Of a DNA stretch of 64,000 nt, positions 18,607 through 27,159 are shown one piece after another. The DNA lies in assembly GCA_965223165.1 (NCBI GenBank), contig CBDCVQ010000020.1, positions 1,302,001 to 1,366,000 on the forward strand, written 5' to 3'. The translations under genes and the position numbers were made by a program. This DNA comes from JABDMH01 sp965223165 (GTDB taxonomy: Bacteria > Bacteroidota > Bacteroidia > Chitinophagales > Saprospiraceae). The notes under the pieces were generated by a model that was not told where the DNA came from, did no database searches, and saw only the letters and a list, made by a program, of their open reading frames with translations. Within the stretch, counting starts at the first letter, position 1; the number at the start of each line of letters is the position of its first letter.

Positions 18607-19880
18607 GACCATTTCCCAGATTTACCGGAAAGCAACGCGAGCACCAGACCAATGACTCCATTTGCCTCTTGATTCCGCAAGCCCGTGTGGCCAGATCCGT
18701 ATAGCTGAACTGTCGTTACAAGAAGGAGACCACTCACAAGAACAATCCAAGCCCTATCATCAAACCTATGGAAAGTCATTGCATACAACATCATGATAGT
18801 CGCAACCATCAGGAAAAATGGCATAAATCCAGCTTCTCCCCATATCATTAGATACACATTGTGTACTCCAATACCATGAATCTCATCAAAACTATGGAAA
18901 CTCCCAAGACCCGAACCCAAAAATGGCCTAGCCTTTATCTTGTCCCATCCTAATTGCCAAGCATTTGATCTCAATGTGGTGGTCTTCGAGGTCAGAACCC
19001 CCTGTGAAATTAGCATCATGTCTGATATCCTGTCCATCTGACCAGGTGTCAAAGAGTCTGCATAATCGTACCCCTTACTAGCGATATAGATTACTGAAAT
19101 GACCAGAAGTGACATCATCAACCAAATCCTCCCATGGTAGCGATAATGCCTAATGAGCGATCCCGCGCAGAATAGCAAGAACAACACCATTATTACAGTG
19201 GTCGTAAGCATGGCCGATTTAGAAAACGTTACGATCACAGAATAGATAATGACTGGAAGTGACAAGAGGGAAATTAATGAAATGATCTTGCTCGGGTCCC
19301 GGACAAAGAGAAAACATGCCACGACTAGAGTAAGGTTTGAATGAAAACCAGCCTGATTAGGATTTATGAACAAGCCTCCATCCCTAAAACCATTCTGAAT
19401 ATCATAACTGACGTTGTCAAAATAGTTTTGGGCTAATCCCAATTCTTCGCTGAAGGCGGTTATGATAGATGTAAGCAAACTACAATAAAAAAGAATTCTT
19501 AAGTAGGGAAAAAATCTCCCAGCATGAAGGGCAGATCTTACTGCAAGATACACCGCTGCAACCATAATAATGGTTGGGAGATATTTCCTCAAATGCCCTA
19601 GAAAATCATCCGCAGGCAGTCTTGTTATGCCTAGGCCTGCACTTACAATACTAAAGAGAATGTACGCCGAAAAAGAAAGAAAGAACAATCCCAGCACAGC
19701 ATCTCCGTACAGATGGCGGACATTCGAAAGAATAATTGCTAAGCAGATTGGCAATAGAAGATAGGAAAACGGTGCATTGAAATCTAGTGCCAGCTTCGCC
19801 ACTCCGTTGAGATTCATGAAGACTATGAGACACAAGCCGACGAACAGCACTCTTGTCGTTCTCTCTCTAGTTATGACCAC
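18603..19880 (-). CDS. O-antigen ligase/polymerase family (Wzy_C) protein
   Basis: 425 aa, strongly hydrophobic with about ten to twelve membrane segments. Seen: GGLFINPNQAGFHSNLTL near 168-185 and KARPFLGSGLGSFHSF ... GIGVHNVYLMIWGEAG near 313-351, the large periplasmic-loop signature with the conserved His of WaaL/Wzy_C proteins. It either polymerises repeat units or ligates the polymer to its carrier; sequence does not separate the two. GTG start at 19880 overlapping the previous gene by 10 bp. Confidence 0.9.
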   Translation of the reverse strand: MVITRERTTRVLFVGLCLIVFMNLNGVAKLALDFNAPFSYLLLPICLAIILSNVRHLYGDAVLGLFFLSFSAYILFSIVSAGLGITRLPADDFLGHLRKYLPTIIMVAAVYLAVRSALHAGRFFPYLRILFYCSLLTSIITAFSEELGLAQNYFDNVSYDIQNGFRDGGLFINPNQAGFHSNLTLVVACFLFVRDPSKIISLISLLSLPVIIYSVIVTFSKSAMLTTTVIMVLFLLFCAGSLIRHYRYHGRIWLMMSLLVISVIYIASKGYDYADSLTPGQMDRISDMMLISQGVLTSKTTTLRSNAWQLGWDKIKARPFLGSGLGSFHSFDEIHGIGVHNVYLMIWGEAGFMPFFLMVATIMMLYAMTFHRFDDRAWIVLVSGLLLVTTVQLYGSGHTGLRNQEANGVIGLVLALLSGKSGKWS

Positions 19881-21037
19881 CTTGAAGGATCTAACCTAAG
19901 TACCCTGTTCATAATCTCAGTTCTGACATGGGAAACTTCAAATAGTTTAGAGACCGCCAGAGCGTTCTTGACCACTTCGTGGCTCTTAACAGCATCAGTC
20001 TTCAAAACATCTATTGCCTGTACCAGCTGCTGCTCGCTCTTCTCGGTCACTACGACACCACAGTTATTCTCAATAAAGAACCTTGTGAGGAAACAGTCTC
20101 GAGGAGAGTGCACTAGAATCGGCCTATTGGAGTATAAAAGCGGGATGGTCCTAGTCGGAAATATGGTCCTGTACTCTGCCTCGCTCCTGTCTCCCTCGAA
20201 ACCATGAGGTAATAGTAGAACATCGAAACTCGTCAATTTCGCAACAAACTCATCCAGTGGCAGGAAGTTGTGAAAAAATACATTTTCCCCGCCGAAATCA
20301 TGCCTGCGAAAAAAGGACAGGTCACCTGTAAAAATGTGCAGTTCGTGGTTCTTGCCTTTGACAATAGCTTCAAATAGCCTCAGAGCGGCATCCAGGCAAG
20401 AGTGATTCAATGTGCCCGAAAAGAGAAATCTCACTTTCTCACTCGGTAGTTCATATGGAATAAAATTCCTCTTCGGTACATCAAAGCCATGAAGTAGAGT
20501 AACGAAATCGGTAGAGGGATATCTACCTTCATAGAATCGCCTTAGCCCATCACTTATGACGAAATTGCAAGTCGCGGACAAAAAGAACTTTGGTTGCAAG
20601 AAATGGGCAAGTAATTTAAGGACACCACGCCTATTATCTAAATATGTATTGTGAAACCAAGTGAAAAAAGGTAGACCAAGATCTTGGCTAACGCTGTAGG
20701 CACAGTACATAAATAGCTCATCCGGAAAGATGGCCAAAATGCAATCACATTGCTCATCCAGCACTATCTTCCTAATTTGCTTTTTTAGTGAACGAGCAGA
20801 GAACCACCTAGTATATCTGTGGCCCCTCCTCTTCGGTAGTTCGAACACATCCAAATAGTACAACTTAGGGAACTCAGGTGACCAAGGTCTCCGTACAGTC
20901 CTGGCTTGCCTTTGGCCAATAATGACCATGTCTTCCTTAGAAAAAGTTCTGGCAATGTTGTTGACGATGATTACTGACCCTCCTGTCCCTGGGTAGACGC
21001 CAACGCTTACTAGACATAACTTTCTTGATCGTCCCAT
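19871..21037 (-). CDS. Glycosyltransferase (GT4-like)
   Basis: 388 aa. Seen: an N-terminal domain opening LCLVSVGVYPGTGGSVIIVN with the glycine-rich loop, EKVRFLFSGTLNHSCLDAAL near 216-235, and a C-terminal half with TIPLLYSNRPILVHSP near 302-317. The pattern fits a GT-B fold, diverged from standard GT4. Its start follows directly on the stop of the epimerase gene (TAG then ATG). Donor and acceptor unknown. Confidence 0.82.
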   Translation of the reverse strand: MGRSRKLCLVSVGVYPGTGGSVIIVNNIARTFSKEDMVIIGQRQARTVRRPWSPEFPKLYYLDVFELPKRRGHRYTRWFSARSLKKQIRKIVLDEQCDCILAIFPDELFMYCAYSVSQDLGLPFFTWFHNTYLDNRRGVLKLLAHFLQPKFFLSATCNFVISDGLRRFYEGRYPSTDFVTLLHGFDVPKRNFIPYELPSEKVRFLFSGTLNHSCLDAALRLFEAIVKGKNHELHIFTGDLSFFRRHDFGGENVFFHNFLPLDEFVAKLTSFDVLLLPHGFEGDRSEAEYRTIFPTRTIPLLYSNRPILVHSPRDCFLTRFFIENNCGVVVTEKSEQQLVQAIDVLKTDAVKSHEVVKNALAVSKLFEVSHVRTEIMNRVLRLDPSRWS

Positions 21038-22099
21038 CTAGATCCTAGAAAGCCAACCTTCAGCTATCTCCGCGAAAACCATCTGCAGGTTTTTTGTAAT
21101 CTCCCACTCCGGGTAGTCCCTCTTAATCTTAGAAACATCTGATATGTAACATATGTGGTCGCCCTCACGGTGTTTTTCAGTGTAGTCATATCGCATCCTC
21201 TTACCTGAGATATCCTCTATCCTACTAAAAGCCTCCAAAATTGAAGTTGAATTTGCTCGTCCTCCCCCAATGTTGTATACTTCGCCACAGCGAGGAGAAT
21301 CAAAAAACATCTCAATGAAGCGTGCCACATCAAACGCATGAATATTGTCCCGAACTTGTTTGCCCTTGTAGCCGAACACTGTGTATTTCTCCTCGTATAG
21401 GTTCACCTTTATGAGGTAACTCAGAAATCCGTGCAATGCCACGCCTGAGTGATTCGGGCCAGTGAGACAGCCACCTCTTAAAGCACAAGTAGGCATCCCA
21501 AAATATCTGCCATATTCTTGCACCATTATGTCTGCAGCTACCTTTGAAGCCCCGAAGAGCGAATGCTTAGACTGGTCGATCGGAAAGCTCTCATCGATTC
21601 CGCCATAATACTCTTGCTCACCGTAGTCCCACCTAGTTTCATGTTCTACCAGATGCAGGTCATTGGGAGCGTCCCCATAAACCTTATTTGTGCTCATATG
21701 CACAAACGGGCTATCCCTGCAATGCCGTCGAGCAGCCTCAAGCAAGTTAAGTGTGCCCACAGCATTGACATCAAAGTCATCAAATGGCCTTGAAGCTGCC
21801 AGATCATGGCTGGGCTGTGCAGCTGCATGCACGACATGCGTGGGTCTAAGAGTGGCAAAGAGATCATTGATTCCTGCTCTATCGCGGATGTCCAGCTCCA
21901 CGTGCTGGTAGCTGTCGAAACCCTCAATGAGCTTCTGCTGATTCCACCGAGTGTCGCCCTTGGCACCAAAGAAATCGGCCCGCATGTTGTTGTCAACTCC
22001 ATACACGGTCCAGCCCCTTCTGGCAAAATAGCGTACCACCTCGGAGCCAATGAGGCCTGAGGATCCAGTTACCAATAAGTTATTCAGTACATTATTCAT
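21038..22099 (-). CDS. NAD-dependent epimerase (CDP-paratose 2-epimerase-like SDR)
   Basis: 353 aa extended SDR. Seen: NLLVTGSSGLIGSEVVRYF near 7-25 (TGxxGxxG), HAAAQPSHDLAA near 91-102, and catalytic MSTNKVYG near 134-141; the YxxxK region falls around SLFGASKVAADI near 182-193 with Phe at the usual Tyr position. The long insertion NDLHLVEHETRWDYGEQEYY is typical of CDP-tyvelose/paratose 2-epimerase relatives, often seen in Bacteroidota. The nucleotide sugar is not certain. The apparent Tyr-to-Phe change deserves checking. Confidence 0.82.
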   Translation of the reverse strand: MNNVLNNLLVTGSSGLIGSEVVRYFARRGWTVYGVDNNMRADFFGAKGDTRWNQQKLIEGFDSYQHVELDIRDRAGINDLFATLRPTHVVHAAAQPSHDLAASRPFDDFDVNAVGTLNLLEAARRHCRDSPFVHMSTNKVYGDAPNDLHLVEHETRWDYGEQEYYGGIDESFPIDQSKHSLFGASKVAADIMVQEYGRYFGMPTCALRGGCLTGPNHSGVALHGFLSYLIKVNLYEEKYTVFGYKGKQVRDNIHAFDVARFIEMFFDSPRCGEVYNIGGGRANSTSILEAFSRIEDISGKRMRYDYTEKHREGDHICYISDVSKIKRDYPEWEITKNLQMVFAEIAEGWLSRI

Positions 22100-23069
22100 T
22101 CAAAGTCGGTTGCGCTGTGATCAAATTAGTCCTTATTAGCACTCGATAGATCATGTTGATGGCAATCAAAGGAAAGCCAAATCGCTGCAGCATATGAACC
22201 AGCCTGAATCCATAACTTGGCTTGGCTTTGGAAACAATTCTCTTTGCCCAACTGAGAGCCAAGACCTTGTCCCCATTCCTGTAGCAAGGATGGATAAGCG
22301 GCAATGCTTTCATAAGAATTATATTATTAGTTCTCGCACTCTTACCCCAGTGCTTCTCAAGGATCAGTAGTTTGGATTTAGCAATGGCGGCTACTCCTCC
22401 AGACATGGTTATCGAGCTTGGATGCCGTCGATATTGAACAAGAGTCTGAGGATTGAACTTGACGTCGAATTTATTCGTTATCCGTAGCCACATATCGTAA
22501 TCTTCTGAAACCAAACGTTCATCATAGTATCCGACTTCCTCCAGAACCTGCCTCCTAATGAGGGTACTAATTGCGGGAATATAACTCCACTCTAATATGT
22601 CCTCGAATACGTTTCCCCTACCAATCTGCCGAGTATCAAATCCCCGTTTTCTCAAGAAGGAACTTGCGACGATACTCCCGAATTGGTCAATTTCCTCTGC
22701 ATCGGAAAATACAAGGGCGACTTGGTCACTGCATGCTTCCAGCACCTGTACCTGGCTTTCCAAATAACCAGGTTGCCAAACATCATCGCACAGAAATGTA
22801 TAGTATTTACATCCCGACTCCTTCAAGGCTTGATTTATTGAATAAGGAATTCCCATGTTTTGGCTATTGCAAATTAACCTGCAATCATGATCATTCGCAC
22901 TTATCCAGTCCTTAACCACACGCACGGAATTATCCTGGGAACCATCATCCACAATGATATTTTCAACTAAGTGAAAGTACGTCTGCTTTCTCAGTGATTC
23001 CAAGGCCTGCACAACATAGTTGCCAGTGTTGTAAATGAGAGTAATCACAGTAATAGATCTAATATCCAT
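22092..23069 (-). CDS. Glycosyltransferase family 2
   Basis: 325 aa from the ATG at 23069, where the GT-A fold begins (SITVITLIYNTGNYVVQALE). A longer frame to 23153 adds 28 residues of no recognisable content. Seen: IIVDDGSQDNSVRVVKDW near 39-56 with the nucleotide-binding Asp pair, FLCDDVWQPGYLESQV near 91-106 (DxD-like), and SEDYDMWLRI near 190-199 (ED motif). Cytosolic inverting enzyme adding a sugar to the growing unit. It overlaps the epimerase gene by 8 bp. Confidence 0.92.
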   Translation of the reverse strand: MDIRSITVITLIYNTGNYVVQALESLRKQTYFHLVENIIVDDGSQDNSVRVVKDWISANDHDCRLICNSQNMGIPYSINQALKESGCKYYTFLCDDVWQPGYLESQVQVLEACSDQVALVFSDAEEIDQFGSIVASSFLRKRGFDTRQIGRGNVFEDILEWSYIPAISTLIRRQVLEEVGYYDERLVSEDYDMWLRITNKFDVKFNPQTLVQYRRHPSSITMSGGVAAIAKSKLLILEKHWGKSARTNNIILMKALPLIHPCYRNGDKVLALSWAKRIVSKAKPSYGFRLVHMLQRFGFPLIAINMIYRVLIRTNLITAQPTLNE

Positions 23070-23217
23070 AAACCATATCACTTCAGGTTTGCCAACAACT
23101 AGTGAAATTATGCAGGTGTCTCTCTTCCTTGCCAAAACTGCACCCAGACACAAATATCGCGCAACGGCCGTTAGGCATTATTCCAAACACAGAGTATTGC
23201 TGTGAATCTCCAGGTCC

Positions 23218-24330
23218 CTACATGAATTTATGATAGAATTCGTGAATCGTCCCTGATACATATTCCACACTCTCCTTTGACAAGCCGACATACATCGGAA
23301 GGCTCAGACAGGTATTAGCAAGTTGTTCTGCAATTGGGAAATCCCCCTTCTTGTAACCAAGGTATCGATAGCACTCTTGCAGATGTGGAGGAACTGGATA
23401 GTGGATAGTTGTAGCCACTCCCCGACGCTCAAGATAAGCCTTAAGCTCATTTCTTCTAACCGCCCGGACAACGAATTGGTGATTTACCGTTGTCGCTCCA
23501 TCAGCAACCCTAGGTAAGATTACCTTATCTAGATCGGCTAAGCTTTGCTTGTACAATGATGCAATCTCTCCTCTACACTTATTCCACCGTTCCAGATACC
23601 TCAATGAGAGATTTAGATAGGCAGCCTCAAATTCATCAATTCTATTGTTGTAGCCAATTAAGCTGCAGCTGTACCTGCTCTCAGATCCATAATTTCTGAG
23701 CAATCTAATCTTCTCTGCATAGTCTCTATTATCCGTGGTTATAGCACCAGCTTCACCCAAGGCTCCAAGATTCTTCGTTGGATAAAAGCTTACAGCATTT
23801 ATGTCTCCAAAACTGCCTGTCAATCGACCCTGAAATCTAGCTCCATGTGCTTGAGCATTATCTTCAACTATCTTCAACTGGTACTTGGAAGCCAAGTCCA
23901 TTATGCCTCCCATTTCACATGCTTGTCCGTATAAGTGGACTGGCATAATGACTTTAGTCCTTGCAGTAACAGCCTCCTCGATAAGATCTACATCGATGTT
24001 AAATGTGTGCTTCCGGGGTTCGACAAACACTGGGGTTGCCCCTGTGAAGGAGATTGCCAAGACCGAAGCGATGTAAGTGTTTGAGGGAACAATAACTTCA
24101 TCTCCAATTCCCACACCAAGCGCTTTCAATGCCAAATGCAGGGCATCCAGCCCAGTGCTTACTCCAACACAGTATTTGGTTCCAATGAAGCTAGCATAAT
24201 TCTCCTCAAATTCCCTGGTATAGGAGCCAAGCACATACCACTTACTATCAAAGAAATTTTGGAATGTCTCTATTGCTTCAGCCCTCACACATTCATTCCT
24301 TGCATCGAAAGATATAAAAGGCACTTTCAT
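23218..24330 (-). CDS. DegT/DnrJ/EryC1 sugar aminotransferase (FdtB/QdtB-like)
   Basis: 370 aa PLP enzyme. Seen: VGVSTGLDALHLALKALGVG near 57-76, VEDNAQAHGARFQGRL near 154-169, and SFYPTKNLGALGEAGAITTD near 180-199 with the Schiff-base Lys. Neighbours are two FdtA/QdtA-type cupins and an FdtC-type acetyltransferase, so the expected step is amination at C3 of a dTDP-3-keto-6-deoxyhexose. A WbpE-like role in UDP-sugar metabolism is an alternative, since a WbpB-like gene lies elsewhere in the window. The 4-bp ATGA overlap with the acetyltransferase supports the first reading. Confidence 0.92.
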   Translation of the reverse strand: MKVPFISFDARNECVRAEAIETFQNFFDSKWYVLGSYTREFEENYASFIGTKYCVGVSTGLDALHLALKALGVGIGDEVIVPSNTYIASVLAISFTGATPVFVEPRKHTFNIDVDLIEEAVTARTKVIMPVHLYGQACEMGGIMDLASKYQLKIVEDNAQAHGARFQGRLTGSFGDINAVSFYPTKNLGALGEAGAITTDNRDYAEKIRLLRNYGSESRYSCSLIGYNNRIDEFEAAYLNLSLRYLERWNKCRGEIASLYKQSLADLDKVILPRVADGATTVNHQFVVRAVRRNELKAYLERRGVATTIHYPVPPHLQECYRYLGYKKGDFPIAEQLANTCLSLPMYVGLSKESVEYVSGTIHEFYHKFM

Positions 24331-24881
24331 GGAGCCAGTTTTGACAATTTACTGTTCACGATCTTAAACGTTTGGCCCATCTCAGACCTCCATATATCTC
24401 CATCAGCCCTAGTCAATCTATTTCCACCCTCATCGACCCAACCCCGTATCTCGGCTGGGCAACCATAAACCAATGCATGGTCCGGGACATCTTTTGTCAC
24501 AACAGATCCCATTCCTACCATTGCATACTGTCCGATTCTTACCCCGGCAAGCACACTGGAGTTGGCTCCTATAGAAGCACCTTGACCGAGAACTGTGCGG
24601 ATTGACTTTCTCCTCTTTTTGCTACGGGGATACAAGTCGTTCGTGAAAGTTACATTTGGTCCGATAAAGACGTCGTTTTCTATCCTAAGGCCGTCCCAAA
24701 TGTAAACTCCACTCTTCACGGTGACATTGTCGCCGATTATGACATCATTCTCAATAAAAGTATGGCAATTAATATTGCAATCGCAGCCAATCTGGGCGTT
24801 TCTCAGAATCACAGAATACTGCCATATGAGGGTCCCCCGACCAATTTTCCTGGTCTGCACTTCAGCTGTTGAATGTATCAT
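24327..24881 (-). CDS. Left-handed beta-helix sugar N-acetyltransferase (FdtC/QdtC-like)
   Basis: 184 aa. Seen: hexapeptide repeats throughout (for example IGCDCNINCHTFIENDVIIG and VFIGPNVTFTNDLYPRSKKR), the latter block typical of dTDP-3-amino-3,6-dideoxyhexose N-acetyltransferases, and a closing SVVTKDVPDHALVYGCPAEI. It would transfer acetyl from acetyl-CoA to the 3-amino group made by the adjacent aminotransferase. The product is Fuc3NAc or Qui3NAc, depending on the ketoisomerase. Confidence 0.88.
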   Translation of the reverse strand: MIHSTAEVQTRKIGRGTLIWQYSVILRNAQIGCDCNINCHTFIENDVIIGDNVTVKSGVYIWDGLRIENDVFIGPNVTFTNDLYPRSKKRRKSIRTVLGQGASIGANSSVLAGVRIGQYAMVGMGSVVTKDVPDHALVYGCPAEIRGWVDEGGNRLTRADGDIWRSEMGQTFKIVNSKLSKLAP

Positions 24882-25311
24882 TAATATACTCTAAATATTG
24901 TCCATATTCTCTGATGTAATCCTCTGGATCATATCTATGCGAAGCAAAAACGAGGCATACCGAGCCAGAAGAAAAATTGTTCTCCGATACCCAGATTCCT
25001 GGTGGAACATGCAGGCCATAGTAAGGCCTATTTAATAAAACCTGCCTCTTAATACTTCCATCATCAAGTAATACTTCGAAAGAACCACTTGCCGCAATCA
25101 AAAACTGATGACATAATATGTGTGCGTGGGCTCCCCTGGACTCTCCACCCGGGATGTCGTAAAGGTAAAAGACTCTACTGATTTCAAATGGAATCTCTCG
25201 TGCCGAATGCACCGGAGTCAGATTTCCAGCCCGATCTCCAATCCTTGGCAAATGGATCAGGGCACAATCAAAAACATTTAGCTTTCGGATCAAGCTCCTA
25301 AGATCTTGCAA
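24862..25311 (-). CDS. Sugar 3,4-ketoisomerase, FdtA/QdtA-type cupin (second copy)
   Basis: 149 aa single-domain cupin. Seen: FEISRVFYLYDIPGGESRGA near 44-63 and RGAHAHILCHQFLIAASGSF near 61-80 (cupin His cluster), and LNRPYYGLHVPPGIW near 103-117. Such enzymes convert dTDP-4-keto-6-deoxyglucose to the 3-keto isomer. It overlaps the acetyltransferase gene by 20 bp and the next cupin by 22 bp. The pair is similar in layout but diverged, so the two may make different stereoisomers. Confidence 0.87.
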   Translation of the reverse strand: MQDLRSLIRKLNVFDCALIHLPRIGDRAGNLTPVHSAREIPFEISRVFYLYDIPGGESRGAHAHILCHQFLIAASGSFEVLLDDGSIKRQVLLNRPYYGLHVPPGIWVSENNFSSGSVCLVFASHRYDPEDYIREYGQYLEYINDTFNS

Positions 25312-25697
25312 AAAGAATCAAAATCTCGGATATAGTCATCAACCTCATAAGGCCTGTCAGCAAGAATCAGGCAAAGAGAGTTTGTCGAAAAGTTCTCCAA
25401 ATGTCGCCATACGCCTTTGGGTATAAACAGCCCATAGTAAGACCGATTCAGCGAATAACTCCTGGTTTTGGACCCATCCGATAGCACCACATCAAAACTC
25501 CCAGATAACGCTACGATCACCTCCGACAATTGCTTATACGCATGTCCTCCTCGCAGCTGCCCACCTGGGACATCATAAATCCAATACGCTCTTACAATCT
25601 CGAAGGGCACATGGATGCCTCCCTCAATAAATGATAGGTTTCCGCGGTTATCCAAAATTTTGGGAAAGTCGAGCTTTCGGACTGCCTCAATTGTCAT
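25290..25697 (-). CDS. Sugar 3,4-ketoisomerase, FdtA/QdtA-type cupin (first copy)
   Basis: 135 aa cupin with the same motif order as its neighbour: FEIVRAYWIYDVPGGQLRGG near 32-51, GGHAYKQLSEVIVALSGSFD near 50-69, and LNRSYYGLFIPKGVW near 88-102. This closely matches the usual FdtA/QdtA pattern. It lies between the flippase and the second cupin. No rmlA or rmlB gene is in the window, so the dTDP-4-keto substrate must come from elsewhere in the genome. Confidence 0.9.
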   Translation of the reverse strand: MTIEAVRKLDFPKILDNRGNLSFIEGGIHVPFEIVRAYWIYDVPGGQLRGGHAYKQLSEVIVALSGSFDVVLSDGSKTRSYSLNRSYYGLFIPKGVWRHLENFSTNSLCLILADRPYEVDDYIRDFDSFCKILGA

Positions 25698-25705
25698 GCC
25701 TTACA

Positions 25706-27154
25706 TTATTGATTAACTAGCTTAGCCAGAAGCTCAACCATTGTCAGCCAAACCGATCTAGCAACAAGCCAAATCATTGAAGCATACACTCCAATGAATA
25801 AGAATATGTCCACAAGTAATCTTCCAAGTCTAGAGCCAATTGGCAGACACCAATCAAGAAACGTAACCAGAAAGACAACAAATGATGATAAGACTAATGG
25901 CAGAACTAGTTGAACAACTTGTTTGACTATGCCCACACCAAGAAGTATGTACATTAGGTAGCATGCAGCCAAGAAACCCAGATAAAATGTCACAATATAA
26001 ACGTAAATCAAGTACTCAATGGGAACTGTTGTGAAGTGCAGGAGAACGCCAAGCAGCATTGCCAACCTGACGCAAGATATCGTAACAGAATGACCAAAAG
26101 TGTACTTACTAAAGCCCAGAGCATTCACCACATTTATCTTCATGGCATTTATCGGCCAGAGAAACCCTGCAAGGCAGAACAGTTTGAAGTAGGGAACCAT
26201 TTCCACCCACTTGCTGGTGAACAACGCAACGATCAAATCTTCGGAGACTAGATACAGTAAAGCAAATGTGGGAATAATCGTAAAACAAATTAATTCATTA
26301 ACTCGGCCATACAGGTGCTCAACCTTCTTCTGATCGTCCTGCATCTTTGAAAATATGGGAAAAAATGTCCTCGATACAATGCCACCGGCGACAGTAGAAG
26401 GCATCTGATTCAGCGATTTGGCCTTCTGATACAACCCCAACGATGCTGGCTGGAACATTCGGGCCACAATGAAAATGTCCAATTTCATAACAATCTGCTG
26501 CAGCAGTCTATTCCCCAACATGAAAGATGAGAATTTCCAAAATTTCCTGATCGACGCAAGGTCGAAAATCAACGTGGGCATCCAATTCACCGCCAAGTAC
26601 AGCAGTATCGCGGTAATAACACTTTTAGAGAGGATTTGGAGAACAAGACTCCAGACCCCAAAATCGTTGAGAGCCAATGCAATGCCAATTGTACCTGCAC
26701 CCGCAAGAGCACCTAGTTGGATGATCGCATAGCGCTTAAAGTCCAGCGCCCTGATCAGTTTTGCTTCATGGACTAGGCTTAGTGACTTCAAAATATATAT
26801 TACAGATATGACCCGTGTTAAATCGCGGAGATGGTGGTTGTCATATAAATCTGAAATTGCTTCTGCGCTTTGAAATATGATCAGTGTCAAGATGCCACCA
26901 ATGCACAAATTGAATGAAAATACAGATGAAAAATCTCGATCATCAACCTGCTTAGATTGGATCAGCGCGCTCTTAAAGCCAGAGTCGATGAAAATTTCCG
27001 ACATACTAGTTATGACCAGGATCATTGCAATCAAACCAAAATCCTCCGGGAGTAGCAATCGTGCCAAAATGGTAGAAACAACAAATGTGGTGAGCACGCC
27101 GCCAATTTGGGAGATTGTATTCCACTTTATGCCTGTGGTTGTTTCTTGCTTCAC
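25706..27154 (-). CDS. wzx: Polysaccharide flippase (MOP superfamily)
   Basis: 482 aa integral membrane protein with about 12-14 hydrophobic segments. Seen: N-terminal GIKWNTISQIGGVLTTFVVS and the following LARLLLPEDFGLIAMILVIT, the signature of Wzx/RfbX-type lipid-linked oligosaccharide flippases. It moves the undecaprenyl-linked unit across the inner membrane, the step between the glycosyltransferases and the polymerase in this operon. GTG start at 27154, six bases from the previous stop. Confidence 0.93.
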   Translation of the reverse strand: MKQETTTGIKWNTISQIGGVLTTFVVSTILARLLLPEDFGLIAMILVITSMSEIFIDSGFKSALIQSKQVDDRDFSSVFSFNLCIGGILTLIIFQSAEAISDLYDNHHLRDLTRVISVIYILKSLSLVHEAKLIRALDFKRYAIIQLGALAGAGTIGIALALNDFGVWSLVLQILSKSVITAILLYLAVNWMPTLIFDLASIRKFWKFSSFMLGNRLLQQIVMKLDIFIVARMFQPASLGLYQKAKSLNQMPSTVAGGIVSRTFFPIFSKMQDDQKKVEHLYGRVNELICFTIIPTFALLYLVSEDLIVALFTSKWVEMVPYFKLFCLAGFLWPINAMKINVVNALGFSKYTFGHSVTISCVRLAMLLGVLLHFTTVPIEYLIYVYIVTFYLGFLAACYLMYILLGVGIVKQVVQLVLPLVLSSFVVFLVTFLDWCLPIGSRLGRLLVDIFLFIGVYASMIWLVARSVWLTMVELLAKLVNQ

Positions 27155-27159
27155 AGAAA

